In this document: positions 24,466 through 33,053 of the stretch, in pieces
Position numbering within the stretch: position 1 is the stretch's first letter
Layout: each line of letters begins with the position of its first letter
From: JBBIQH01 sp964475945
Lineage (GTDB): Archaea > Thermoproteota > Nitrososphaeria > Nitrososphaerales > Nitrosocaldaceae
Direction: 5' to 3'
Length of the DNA: 64,000 bases
Assembly: GCA_964475945.1 (NCBI GenBank)
Contig: CAYYYF010000001.1
Span: forward strand, 62,001-126,000
Position numbers and translations under genes: made by a program
Notes under the pieces: generated by a model
The model's input: only the letters and a program-made list of their open reading frames with translations
Told to the model about the DNA's origin: nothing
Database searches by the model: none

Positions 24466-24987
24466 ATGCAGAAAAAGTTACTACCAATACTAGCAGTAGG
24501 AGTGCTGGCAGTTGCACTATCAACTATGCCTATGGCACGTGCTAGTACAGGGTTAGCAATAAATCCATATGTAATACCTAACCCAGGTGGTACAACAACA
24601 ATAACCCTAACCATAGATATACCTGCTGGTGTAACTACACAACTAATATATTGGAATATAAATGAGCCTGATGGTGATACATGCACTATAACTGTACCAT
24701 TGAATGTAACTGGTCCTATTACTAAAACTGTGAACAAGGTTTATCCTTATGATGCTGCCTTAGTATCGAATTATGCTAATGATGGCTGTGATACAAACGA
24801 TGTTGGAGGCACATGGTCTGTATATGCTGCTTTAGTTACTACAGCAGGTACACAGCATTGGCCTGATTCATTCACAGTATCATTCCATGTCATACCAGAG
24901 AGTGCTATAGGTATAGCTACTATAAGTGGAGCAGGGTTAGCAACCTTCGCTGGCTATAAGGTCTTAAGGACAAAGAGCAAGATTTAA
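24466..24987 (+). CDS. Small surface protein with signal peptide and PEF-like C-terminal anchor
   Basis: 173 residues. The signal peptide MQKKLLPILAVGVLAVALSTMPMARA is followed by a beta-rich domain with two Cys (DTCTITVPL and DGCDTND), probably a disulfide. The C-terminal tripartite tail is VIPESAIGI, a hydrophobic helix, and KVLRTKSKI. The tail resembles the PEFG-CTERM signals of Nitrososphaerota with PES replacing PEF, so it may be processed by an archaeosortase or simply anchored. Function unknown. A T-rich stretch follows the stop. Confidence 0.75.
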   Translation: MQKKLLPILAVGVLAVALSTMPMARASTGLAINPYVIPNPGGTTTITLTIDIPAGVTTQLIYWNINEPDGDTCTITVPLNVTGPITKTVNKVYPYDAALVSNYANDGCDTNDVGGTWSVYAALVTTAGTQHWPDSFTVSFHVIPESAIGIATISGAGLATFAGYKVLRTKSKI

Positions 24988-25006
24988 TTAACACATTCCC
25001 ATTTTT

Positions 25007-25030
25007 AATTTCTATTTTTTTATTTTCAAT
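25007..25030 (+). terminator. T-tract terminator after the surface-protein gene
   Basis: Two oligo-T runs (TTTTT and TTTTTTT) lie 20-40 bp after the stop at 24987, without a hairpin. This matches the usual archaeal intrinsic terminator. Confidence 0.5.
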
Positions 25031-25062
25031 TCTATTATATACTCCATGATGCAACCTAAGGT

Positions 25063-25812
25063 ATGCTGATAATCCAACTATCTGATCTGCATGTTAGCAA
25101 CGGGTTCAAGAAGGATATGCTTGAGAAGGCTATAGATGAGGTTAATAGCATAGACCCAGATCTTATTGTAGTAACAGGGGATGTAACAGAGAATGGTATA
25201 TTGCAGGAGTATGGAAGGGCTAGGGATTACATCAGCATGCTAAAATGCAAGAACATACTCATGCTAAGCGGGAACCATGATTACAGGAACACTGGCTACC
25301 TTCTATTCAAGAGGTTCTTTGCAGATAAGATAAGGCAGTTATATGAACATGATTCATGTTTAATAGCAACGCTAAGTACAGCAAGGCCAGATAGGGATGA
25401 GGGAGAGGTAGGATATAGGCAGAACCTCTGGCTCTACAATGCATTAAGCAAGTATGATGCTAAGGTTAAGGTTATAGCAATGCATCACCATCTAATCCCA
25501 ATCCCTGATACAGGGAGTGATAGGATAATAGTTGTTGATGCTGGTGATGTCCTCCATACTGCACTGCTAGCAAAGGTTAACCTAGTCCTCTGCGGGCATA
25601 AGCATAGACCATGGCTATGGAGGTTAGGGGATCTACTGGTAGCATATGCTGGGACTGTATCATCTGAGCGTATGAGAGGCTTCTTCTACAACACATACAA
25701 CATAGTTGAGATAAGCAAGGATGGAAATATATCTACAAGGCTTAAGGTAATCAATGGTAAAGAGATGGCATTGCAGGATATTGTTAATAGCAGAGAATTG
25801 TTAGAGGAGTAA
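25063..25812 (+). CDS. Calcineurin-like metallophosphoesterase
   Basis: 249 residues. The five metal-site blocks are present: SDLH (Asp8, His10), VVTGDVTENG, LSGNHDYR, MHHHLIP and CGHKHRPW. The fold is that of the class III phosphodiesterase group (CpdA/YfcE-like), which hydrolyses phosphodiesters with two metal ions. The substrate is unknown. It lies 41 bp before the GAPDH gene on the same strand and could be co-transcribed. Confidence 0.88.
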   Translation: MLIIQLSDLHVSNGFKKDMLEKAIDEVNSIDPDLIVVTGDVTENGILQEYGRARDYISMLKCKNILMLSGNHDYRNTGYLLFKRFFADKIRQLYEHDSCLIATLSTARPDRDEGEVGYRQNLWLYNALSKYDAKVKVIAMHHHLIPIPDTGSDRIIVVDAGDVLHTALLAKVNLVLCGHKHRPWLWRLGDLLVAYAGTVSSERMRGFFYNTYNIVEISKDGNISTRLKVINGKEMALQDIVNSRELLEE

Positions 25813-25852
25813 CATGCAAATATTGAAATAATAGCATCTATGCAAGGAGTAT

Positions 25853-26890
25853 ATGATTAAGGTATTCCTTAACGGTTATGGCACAATAGGTAGAAGGGTA
25901 GCATATGCTCTAGCGAATGATAATGAGGTTGAGTTCATAGGTGTAGGGAAGTACAGCATAGATGATAGAGCAAGGGAGGCAAGGGATCTTGGGTTTAATA
26001 TATTCGTGCCAGAGGATAAGGTTAAGGAGTTCAATGCATCAGGGTTTAGTGTAAAAGGTAGCATAGTAGATGCTATAAAGGCTAGTGATCTTGTTATAGA
26101 TGCATCAAAGGATGGTATGGGGTATGAGAACAAGGTTAAGTACTATATACCATTAAGAAAGCCAGCAATATTCCAAGGTGGAGAGGATAGGTATGGTGAG
26201 TATAGTGTAGCAGATATGATACATAACTCAAGGGTCAACTATGAGAAGGCATATGGTAAGGAGTATGTTATACAGGGGAGTTGTAATGTTACAGGCCTAG
26301 GGAGGATAATGCAACCATTATTAGAACATTATAATAACATTGTAAGGTTTGATGCTACATTGATAAGGCGTTGGGCTGATCTAGAGGATAAGAAGGAGGT
26401 TAAGGATTCAGTAGAGTGGGATAGGGATCCTCACCATCAGAGGGATGTTACAGATTTTATAAATGCAGAGTTGTATGTTGATGTATATAAAGTGCCAAGT
26501 AGGATGATGCACCTGCACCAGTTGTATGTTAGGTTCAAAGGTGATGCACCAAGCAGAGATGCCATACTAGATATATTTGAGAGGGAGTGGGGTGTAGCAG
26601 TGCTTAACGATGCAAAGGGTACAGCAGATATAAGGAAGAAGGCTTTAGAGCTAGGTTTCCCATTCGGGGACACATGCATGGTGCATATACATGCAGATGT
26701 GCTCAAGGTACAAGGGGATACCCTAAAGATAGTATACTCTGATGATCAGACAGGGATAGTTGCACCAGAGAACCATCTACTTATGCAGGCTATGCTATTC
26801 AAGAGAAGTAAGAAGGATGCATTGGAGAGGACAGAGAGGATATTTAGGCTTAATGAGAGGAAGAAGGCACTCATGGATGAGTTTGGTTAG
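25853..26890 (+). CDS. gap: Glyceraldehyde-3-phosphate dehydrogenase, archaeal type II
   Basis: 345 residues. The archaeal phosphorylating GAPDH start (MIKVFLNGYGTIGRRVAYAL) forms the NAD(P) fold, and the catalytic Cys144 lies in QGSCNVTGLGR. RRWADLEDKKEVKDS and MLFKRSKKDALERTERIFRLNERK are typical of the archaeal C-terminal half. In autotrophic Nitrososphaerota it works mainly in gluconeogenesis. A 14-bp tandem repeat spans its stop codon (26882-26909). Confidence 0.95.
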   Translation: MIKVFLNGYGTIGRRVAYALANDNEVEFIGVGKYSIDDRAREARDLGFNIFVPEDKVKEFNASGFSVKGSIVDAIKASDLVIDASKDGMGYENKVKYYIPLRKPAIFQGGEDRYGEYSVADMIHNSRVNYEKAYGKEYVIQGSCNVTGLGRIMQPLLEHYNNIVRFDATLIRRWADLEDKKEVKDSVEWDRDPHHQRDVTDFINAELYVDVYKVPSRMMHLHQLYVRFKGDAPSRDAILDIFEREWGVAVLNDAKGTADIRKKALELGFPFGDTCMVHIHADVLKVQGDTLKIVYSDDQTGIVAPENHLLMQAMLFKRSKKDALERTERIFRLNERKKALMDEFG

Positions 26891-26909
26891 CAATTTTTGG
26901 TTAGCAATT
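26882..26909. repeat. 14-bp tandem duplication across the gap stop codon
   Basis: TTTGGTTAGCAATT occurs twice head to tail (26882-26895 and 26896-26909). The first copy includes the gap stop codon TAG. Probably a replication-slippage product. Confidence 0.8.
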
Positions 26910-26951
26910 AAAATAAAATATAATTAGATAATTTATTTATTATTTGTTCTC

Positions 26952-27461
26952 TTACTCTACCTTAATACTCTCCCTATCCTTACCCCTTGCCTCACTCTCC
27001 TCTATCCTCTTAAGCTGCATTAGCAAGAACTCTTTATACCTCTCCCTCTCATACCTAGTCATCTTATCTATATTCTCTGTAAGAAGTGAGCCTAGGGATA
27101 TAACCCTATCAAGCACATCCTTTGCTATGAATATGCCTAGATTGCTTATATGCATAACAACATCCAACTGCCTCTTAACTATATCCTGCACAAAATTAAT
27201 ATCCTTCAGCATCTTCATACCCTTCTCTGTTATACTATACCTACCATCAACCTCATCTATCAACCCTTCCTGCATCAACTTACCCAGTAATGGATACACA
27301 AGCCCTGGTGATGGCCTCCATTGGTTCTTGCTCCTCATTGCAGCCTCCTCTATTATCTCCTTGCCTGTCATAGGCCTCTCTGATAGCATTGAGAGTATGT
27401 AGTACCTTGAGAACCCTCTTGGTATTGAGCCACTTATTCTCTGCAGCAGATCAGATATCAT
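26952..27461 (-). CDS. PadR-family transcriptional regulator
   Basis: 169 residues. The PadR winged-helix domain is clear (FSRYYILSMLSERPMTGKEIIEEAAMRS... PSPGLVYPLLGKLMQEGLIDEVDGRYSITEKG). The C-terminal half is helical (YERERYKEFLLMQLKRIEESEARGK) and would form the dimer. PadR proteins usually repress their own gene. Two 12-bp direct repeats overlap the start and the 5' region here and are a good candidate operator. Confidence 0.85.
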   Translation of the reverse strand: MISDLLQRISGSIPRGFSRYYILSMLSERPMTGKEIIEEAAMRSKNQWRPSPGLVYPLLGKLMQEGLIDEVDGRYSITEKGMKMLKDINFVQDIVKRQLDVVMHISNLGIFIAKDVLDRVISLGSLLTENIDKMTRYERERYKEFLLMQLKRIEESEARGKDRESIKVE

Positions 27462-27496
27462 ATCGCTAATGATATCGCTAATGATACATATATTTC
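27461..27496 (-). promoter_or_regulatory. Tandem operator and TATA box of the PadR gene
   Basis: TATCGCTAATGA is repeated directly at 27461-27472 and 27473-27484, starting at the padR start codon. Immediately upstream on the minus strand is AAATATATGTA (about 27485-27496), a TATA candidate. A regulator bound to the repeats would block transcription initiation. Self-repression is inferred from the layout. Confidence 0.55.
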
Positions 27497-27501
27497 TTTC
27501 T

Positions 27502-28368
27502 CTATTCTATAGCAATTGAAGGGTATCCTACAACTGAACCCTTATCACCTGTCACATCACCGCTTGTAGCATACTTAAGTAACCTGCCTCTGCTGAATCC
27601 TAGAGCCTTGCATGCAGCAATAACAGATGCTATTGCACCATAGCCACATGCACTTACATCCAACCTCTCAAGCACTGTATAGTATCTGCTTATATCTAAA
27701 GCCTCTATAGCATTGATAAGCTCACTATCCTTCCTATATGCCTGCTCATATGGCTCATAATGTGTTAGATCAGATGATGCTATAAGGAGTATATCTATGC
27801 CATTACTTGTAACATCATTGCTAACCTCTGCTAATGCATTCCCTAACTCTACTGCAGTCTCCTTATCCTGCATCCAGAGTATTATTGGTACTATAGTAAA
27901 ATCATATGCATATATATATTGGAGCATAGGAAGTTGAACCTCCAAGCAGTGATCCTTGCTATGGGCATAATCATCTATATCAACTATGCCAGAGGTTTTA
28001 ACTATGCTATCGACTATGCTATCGTTAACCCTAACCCTGCCTAATGGTGTATCCCAGTAACACTCCTTCATGCTAGCAACGCCGCTACCCAAGCCGTAGT
28101 GGTTGGGGCCAAGGATTATAACAACATCAGGCTGTATATTTAAGTATGTATAGTAGTAGGAGTGCGCTGCCACTGCACCAGAGTATACATATGCTGCATG
28201 GGGGCATACTACTGCTGCTATCCTCCCTTTACCCTTCTCCTTTGCCTTAGGCTCTGGCAGTATACTAGGGCCTAGCCTATGCAAGAAGCACTCCTTTATA
28301 GCACTGATAAGATCATCCTTGGCAGATGGGTAGAATACCCCTGCTACTGAAGGCCTTCTAACCTTCAT
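27502..28368 (-). CDS. MEMO-family protein (AmmeMemoRadiSam system protein B)
   Basis: 288 residues. Starts with RRPSVAGVFYPSAKDDLI, the typical MEMO opening. Metal or active-site His residues appear in VVCPHAAYVYSGAVAAHSYY and ILGPNHYGLGSG, and DLTHYEPYEQAYRKD and the terminal GYPSIAIE are also typical. Structurally MEMO resembles class III dioxygenases; its role in archaea is unsettled. It is co-oriented with rps2 and next to the mevalonate-pathway genes, an association widely conserved in archaea. Confidence 0.93.
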   Translation of the reverse strand: MKVRRPSVAGVFYPSAKDDLISAIKECFLHRLGPSILPEPKAKEKGKGRIAAVVCPHAAYVYSGAVAAHSYYYTYLNIQPDVVIILGPNHYGLGSGVASMKECYWDTPLGRVRVNDSIVDSIVKTSGIVDIDDYAHSKDHCLEVQLPMLQYIYAYDFTIVPIILWMQDKETAVELGNALAEVSNDVTSNGIDILLIASSDLTHYEPYEQAYRKDSELINAIEALDISRYYTVLERLDVSACGYGAIASVIAACKALGFSRGRLLKYATSGDVTGDKGSVVGYPSIAIE

Positions 28369-28376
28369 ACTATCTA

Positions 28377-28994
28377 CTACATCTCTTCCATCTTAGCCTC
28401 AAAGTCATCTATCTTGTATATATTACCATTGCATTTAAAGTAGTCTACCTGCTTCTCCTGTATCAACCCCTTCTTGCTGAGTATATGCAACGCTAGAAGC
28501 CAGTATATTGTTGCTATTGCCCTCCTACCCCTGTTATTTGAGGGTATTGCTAGATCAATATTTGATAGAGAGTTATCTGTATTAGCCAATGCTATAACAG
28601 GTATGCCTGCATTGGTAGCCTCTACTATAGCCTGAGCATCTGTCTGTGGATCACTTACAAGCACAACCTCAGGCTCTATGTATGTTGATAGGAATGGGTT
28701 TGTAAACGTGCCTGGCATGAACCTCCCTACTATTGGTGTTGCCCCAGTAAGCTCGCAGAACTTGTTAACAGCAACGCTTGCCTGTTCCTTGCTTGTGCAT
28801 ACAGCAACCTTTGGTAATGTCCTTGCTATGAATGATGCTGTAACATCTATCCTCTCAAGTGTCTTGTTCATATCAAGCATGTATACCCCTTCATTACTCT
28901 TTGCTATGAACCTCTCCATATGCTTATTCTTAACATTCGTACCTATCCTTATCCCAGCTGTAAGTATCAACTTCTCTACATTATCTATACTCAT
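28377..28994 (-). CDS. rps2: 30S ribosomal protein S2 (uS2)
   Basis: 205 residues, archaeal length. Key segments are AGIRIGTNVKNKHMERFIA (with the ribosomal S2 start region), MLDMNKTLERIDVTASFIA, GRFMPGTFTNP and VSDPQTDAQAIVEATNAGIPVIALANTD. It belongs to the small subunit body-head junction. It starts divergently from mevalonate kinase and precedes MEMO by 8 bp on the same strand. Confidence 0.96.
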   Translation of the reverse strand: MSIDNVEKLILTAGIRIGTNVKNKHMERFIAKSNEGVYMLDMNKTLERIDVTASFIARTLPKVAVCTSKEQASVAVNKFCELTGATPIVGRFMPGTFTNPFLSTYIEPEVVLVSDPQTDAQAIVEATNAGIPVIALANTDNSLSNIDLAIPSNNRGRRAIATIYWLLALHILSKKGLIQEKQVDYFKCNGNIYKIDDFEAKMEEM

Positions 28995-29053
28995 GCATCA
29001 TGCTTGAGCAAGAGTTAATTTTAATCTACCGCTTTATATAATGGTATAATACT

Positions 29054-30016
29054 ATGCATGGTATGGTTATAGCAAGCGCACCAGCAAAGATCATACTCTT
29101 TGGTGAGCACTTTGTAGTATATGGTAAACCAGCAGTAGCAGTTGCTTTAAAGAAGAGGATGTATGCTAAGGTTAATGTTAGGGATGATGATACTATACAT
29201 ATCTCATCTCCTTTAGGATACTCAAGGCATAGTATAGGAGATGAGATAGGCAAGGATATTCATAGGCATATAATATACTCTGCTCTACTTGCTATAAGAC
29301 ATGTAGGTAAGTGTAAAGGGTTAACAATAACTCTAGAAACTGAGTTCCCCTTCAGTATGGGCTTGGGTGCATCTGCAGCATCTAGCATATGTGTAATAGC
29401 AGGCGTAGCATATGCAGTAGCAGGATATAGACTACCTAGCAAGGATCTCTTCAAGCTATCTGTAGAGGCAGAGAAACTTGTGCATAGAAACCCATCGGGG
29501 ATAGACTCTGCAACATCTATCTATGGAGGGGTTATATTCTTTAAGAATGGTGATATCAAGAGGGTAAGTATAAGCAATGCTAATGAACTGAACTTCCTTA
29601 TAGCAAGCACTAAGATAAGGAAGGATACTGGTAGCATGGTAGCAAGGGTTAGGGCATTCTATGAAAGCAATAGAGAAGAGTTTCTAGGCCTAGCAGGTAT
29701 GAGCGAGAATATAACTATGCAAGGTATAGATGCATTGATCAACCGTAACAAGGTTAAACTTGGGGCTCTTATGACCATGAACCATACACTGCTCAGGAGT
29801 ATAGGGGTATCCAACGATGCTATAGATGCCTTGGTTGATCTTATGATAAAACATGGTGCATATGGTGCAAAATTGACTGGCGCTGGCGGAGGTGGATCTG
29901 TAATATCCTTGGTAGAGGATAATAGTAGATTATTGGAGGTATTCAAGGAGAATGATCCTTTCATATCATGTATAGAGGAGGAGGGTGTTAAAATTATAAA
30001 TAATTTACAATTCTAA
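29054..30016 (+). CDS. mvk: Mevalonate kinase
   Basis: 320 residues, GHMP kinase superfamily. The N-terminal strand ASAPAKIILFGEHFVVYGKPA is followed by the ATP-binding GHMP loop FSMGLGASAASSICV (about 100-114) and the C-terminal KLTGAGGGGSVISLV. A catalytic Asp is expected in NPSGIDSATS. It phosphorylates mevalonate, the committed step to isoprenoid lipids. First gene of the plus-strand isoprenoid cluster; 100 bp separate it from IPK. Confidence 0.93.
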   Translation: MHGMVIASAPAKIILFGEHFVVYGKPAVAVALKKRMYAKVNVRDDDTIHISSPLGYSRHSIGDEIGKDIHRHIIYSALLAIRHVGKCKGLTITLETEFPFSMGLGASAASSICVIAGVAYAVAGYRLPSKDLFKLSVEAEKLVHRNPSGIDSATSIYGGVIFFKNGDIKRVSISNANELNFLIASTKIRKDTGSMVARVRAFYESNREEFLGLAGMSENITMQGIDALINRNKVKLGALMTMNHTLLRSIGVSNDAIDALVDLMIKHGAYGAKLTGAGGGGSVISLVEDNSRLLEVFKENDPFISCIEEEGVKIINNLQF

Positions 30017-30116
30017 TATGCTATAGCATAATAACTTTAATCTCTGCGATAATTATCTTAACTTTACTAAGACTCAATGCAAATATTTTTATCAATGTAT
30101 GATATTATGATGCTGA

Positions 30117-30872
30117 ATGATCTCATTGCTTAAACTTGGGGGCTCTATAGTAACATTCAAGGATAAGCCCTTGGAGTTTAATGGTAGTGCTGTTGCTAAC
30201 ATAAGCAGGGCACTTAAGAGTATAGGGGAGCCCTTAATAGTAGTGCATGGGGGAGGCTCATTTGGACACTACTACTCAGTAAAGTATGATATACATAGCA
30301 AGGTTGATAGGTACTCGCTAGAGGGTGTATCTCATGTTAGATGCTCAATGGTAGAGCTTAACCATCTTATAGTAAGCACTATGCTTAAGAATGGTTTGAA
30401 GCCTTTCGCTGTGCACCCATCGTCATTTATTCATGGCAAGGATGTAGATATAGATTCGATTAAGAGGTTGAAGGATATGGCAGAGTATGGGCTAGTGCCT
30501 GTTGTACATGGTGATGTTATGCACCATAGCAATGATCTATTCTACATACTCTCTGGTGATGAGCTTATGAGCATAATAGCAAGGTATGTAAACCCTAAGG
30601 TTGCTGTATTTTCATTAAATGTAGATGGTGTTTACAGGGATATGGAGAGCAAGGAGTTAGTTAGGGAGTTAAAGTATACAAATGATGCATTTATAAGCAA
30701 TGTAAGCATGGATGTTACTGGGGGTATGAAGAGGAAGATTAGGGAGGCATTCAATATAGCAAGTATGGGAATAGATGTATGGTTTGTAAATGGATTCTAT
30801 ACAGATAGGGTTATCAGTGCACTTAAAGGTTATGAGACAGTAGGAACTATAGTTAAGGGTAAGGTAGCATGA
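30117..30872 (+). CDS. ipk: Isopentenyl phosphate kinase
   Basis: 251 residues, amino-acid-kinase fold. KLGGSIVTFKDKP (about 6-18) is the phosphate-binding start, HGGGSFGHYY (about 43-52) contains the His that marks IPK specificity, and GDELMSIIARY and MDVTGGMKRKIREA complete the fold. It converts isopentenyl phosphate to IPP in the archaeal mevalonate route. Its stop overlaps the Fni start by 4 bp (ATGA). Confidence 0.93.
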   Translation: MISLLKLGGSIVTFKDKPLEFNGSAVANISRALKSIGEPLIVVHGGGSFGHYYSVKYDIHSKVDRYSLEGVSHVRCSMVELNHLIVSTMLKNGLKPFAVHPSSFIHGKDVDIDSIKRLKDMAEYGLVPVVHGDVMHHSNDLFYILSGDELMSIIARYVNPKVAVFSLNVDGVYRDMESKELVRELKYTNDAFISNVSMDVTGGMKRKIREAFNIASMGIDVWFVNGFYTDRVISALKGYETVGTIVKGKVA

Positions 30873-31978
30873 GTATACAAGAGGGTAAGGGTGTAGGTAA
30901 TGAGAGGGATAAGGATTACGTAGAGGTTATAAAGAACAGGAAGTTAGAAGGGCTAACCATACCATTAAGGGAGAATGTCCAAGCAAGGAGTACATCAACA
31001 TTCCTAGAGTATGTCATGCTCATACATAATGCATTACCTGAATTGGATATAGATGATATAGATACAGGAACTACATTCTTGAACCATAGGTTCAATGCAC
31101 CAATAATAATAGACTCTATGACAGGAGGTACGCCAGAGGCAAGTATAATAAATGCTAGGCTCGCTGAGGTTGCAGAGGAGCTTAACCTTGGGATGGGTGT
31201 TGGTAGCCAGAGGGCAGGGTTAGTAAGCGATGCTCTAGTTGAGAGTTATGCAGTAGCAAGGGATAAGGCACCTAACGCATTCCTTATAGCAAACATAGGG
31301 GGCGTGCAACTCAAGCAGTTAACCTTGGATGATATAAAGAGGGTAATAGATATGATAAAGGCAGATGCCCTTGCAATACACCTTAACCCATTACAAGAGC
31401 TTATACAGCCTGAGGGGGAGCCTAAGTTCAAGGGCATATACAGCAAGATAGTTGAGGTTGTTAAGAGCATATCCATACCAGTTATAGTTAAGGAGGTTGG
31501 TGCTGGTATATCTAGGGAGGTTGCTGTAAGGCTAGAGCTTGTTGGTGTGAAGGCTATAAACATAGCAGGGGCTGGGGGTACAAGTTGGGCTGGTGTTGAG
31601 AAGCTTAGGGCTGATAATGCAAGTAATGAGCTCAAATCCCATCTAGGTGAGATGCTATGGGACTGGGGTATACCTACTGCAGTTGCATTACTTGATACTA
31701 GAAGCAAGGTTAGGACAAGTATAATAGCATCTGGTGGGCTTAGGAATGGACTAGATATAGCAAAGTGCATTGCTTTAGCAGCTGATATGTGTGCACTAGC
31801 ATACCCATTCTTAAAGCATGCAGATGAGTCAAAGGAATCAGCATTAAAGTATGCAAAGATGCTTATAGAAGAGTTGAGGGCTGTTATGTTCCTTACTGGG
31901 TCAAGGAGCATCAAAGACCTTAAATCTGCAAGGTATCTACTGCTGAGCCCATTACTTGATTGGTTCGGGACAAGGTAA
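30869..31978 (+). CDS. fni: Isopentenyl-diphosphate delta-isomerase, type 2 (FMN-dependent)
   Basis: 369 residues. TIM-barrel FMN enzyme; IIIDSMTGGTPEAS (about 74-87) and GMGVGSQRAGL (about 109-119) form the FMN and substrate sites. NPLQELIQPEGEPKFKG carries the catalytic Gln/Glu region, and GAGGTSWAGVE and SGGLRNGLDIAKC complete the barrel. It interconverts IPP and DMAPP. Overlap with ipk shows translational coupling. Confidence 0.95.
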   Translation: MSIQEGKGVGNERDKDYVEVIKNRKLEGLTIPLRENVQARSTSTFLEYVMLIHNALPELDIDDIDTGTTFLNHRFNAPIIIDSMTGGTPEASIINARLAEVAEELNLGMGVGSQRAGLVSDALVESYAVARDKAPNAFLIANIGGVQLKQLTLDDIKRVIDMIKADALAIHLNPLQELIQPEGEPKFKGIYSKIVEVVKSISIPVIVKEVGAGISREVAVRLELVGVKAINIAGAGGTSWAGVEKLRADNASNELKSHLGEMLWDWGIPTAVALLDTRSKVRTSIIASGGLRNGLDIAKCIALAADMCALAYPFLKHADESKESALKYAKMLIEELRAVMFLTGSRSIKDLKSARYLLLSPLLDWFGTR

Positions 31979-32026
31979 GAGTATGAGCGCTAAAGAGATA
32001 TAGCAAAGTATACTTGCTTGGTAAGT

Positions 32027-33037
32027 ATGAGCAGTATAGAGCAAGAGATAAAGGGTATAGCAGAGAGGGTTGATGAGTTCATACTATCAAACATAAATGG
32101 CGAGCCTCTTAGACTATACGAGGCTACACTACACTACATAAAGAGTGGAGGTAAGAGACTTAGACCATTCCTTGTAGTAAAGTGCTGTGAACTATTCAAC
32201 TGTAGTATTGATAGAGCATTACCTATAGCAAGTGCAGTGGAGATGGTACATAACTTTACCCTTGTGCATGATGATATAATGGATAACGATGAGATTAGAC
32301 ATGGTGTACCTACAGTGCATATGCAGTATGGATTACCATATGGTATACTTGCTGGTGATCTACTCCTTATAGAGGCATTCAATACAATAGTTAAGCATGG
32401 GAAGAGTGTAGGCTTGGAGGATTATATAATAACAAGGCTTGTAGGTATACTTGCTAGTGCATGTAAGGAGTTGAGCGAGGGTCAAGCGCTTGATATGGAG
32501 CTGGCAGGGGCTAATTCATTACCTGAGGAGGAGGAGTATATGAGGATGATAGGTAAGAAGACAGCCTCACTCTTTGAGGCATCATGTATACTTGGTTCAG
32601 TTACTGCAGGTGCTGATGATCATGCTATTACTAACCTTGCATTGTATGGTAGAAGGATAGGTTTAGCATTCCAACTCATAGATGACCTTATAGGGGTTGT
32701 TGGGGATAGTAGGATAACAAAGAAGCCTGTAGGAAATGATATAAGGGAGGGTAAGAAGACCCTGCCTATACTCATTGCATTAAGGAGGAGCAATGATGTG
32801 CAAAGGGCAAGGATACTATCTATGCTAGGTGCAAAGGATGTAGGGCAGAATGATATACTCTATGCAATAGATACCCTAACCATGCTAGGTGTTGAGAAGT
32901 ATGTTAGGAGTATAGCTGAGGATTACGTTAAAGATGCAGTAAAGGCATTAGACTCATTGAGTATAAGCAACAATGGTTTTAAAGCAAAAGGTGCTCTTGT
33001 AGCCCTTGCAAGGTTCATAGTAGAGAGGAGTAGATGA
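32027..33037 (+). CDS. ggps: Geranylgeranyl diphosphate synthase (polyprenyl synthetase)
   Basis: 336 residues from the ATG at 32027; a TTG nine bases upstream is in frame. The first Asp-rich motif is VHDDIMDND (about 85-93) and the second FQLIDDLIGVVGD (about 214-226). GGKRLRPFLV near residue 40 binds IPP. It makes the C20 (or longer) chain for glycerol-ether membrane lipids. It follows fni by 48 bp and precedes GluRS by 16 bp. Confidence 0.93.
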   Translation: MSSIEQEIKGIAERVDEFILSNINGEPLRLYEATLHYIKSGGKRLRPFLVVKCCELFNCSIDRALPIASAVEMVHNFTLVHDDIMDNDEIRHGVPTVHMQYGLPYGILAGDLLLIEAFNTIVKHGKSVGLEDYIITRLVGILASACKELSEGQALDMELAGANSLPEEEEYMRMIGKKTASLFEASCILGSVTAGADDHAITNLALYGRRIGLAFQLIDDLIGVVGDSRITKKPVGNDIREGKKTLPILIALRRSNDVQRARILSMLGAKDVGQNDILYAIDTLTMLGVEKYVRSIAEDYVKDAVKALDSLSISNNGFKAKGALVALARFIVERSR

Positions 33038-33053
33038 TTGAAGGATTATAATA

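Noticed and set aside
31246..31914. 222-codon minus-strand frame opposite fni
   Set aside because: Antisense shadow of a clear type 2 IPP isomerase gene; no recognisable protein.
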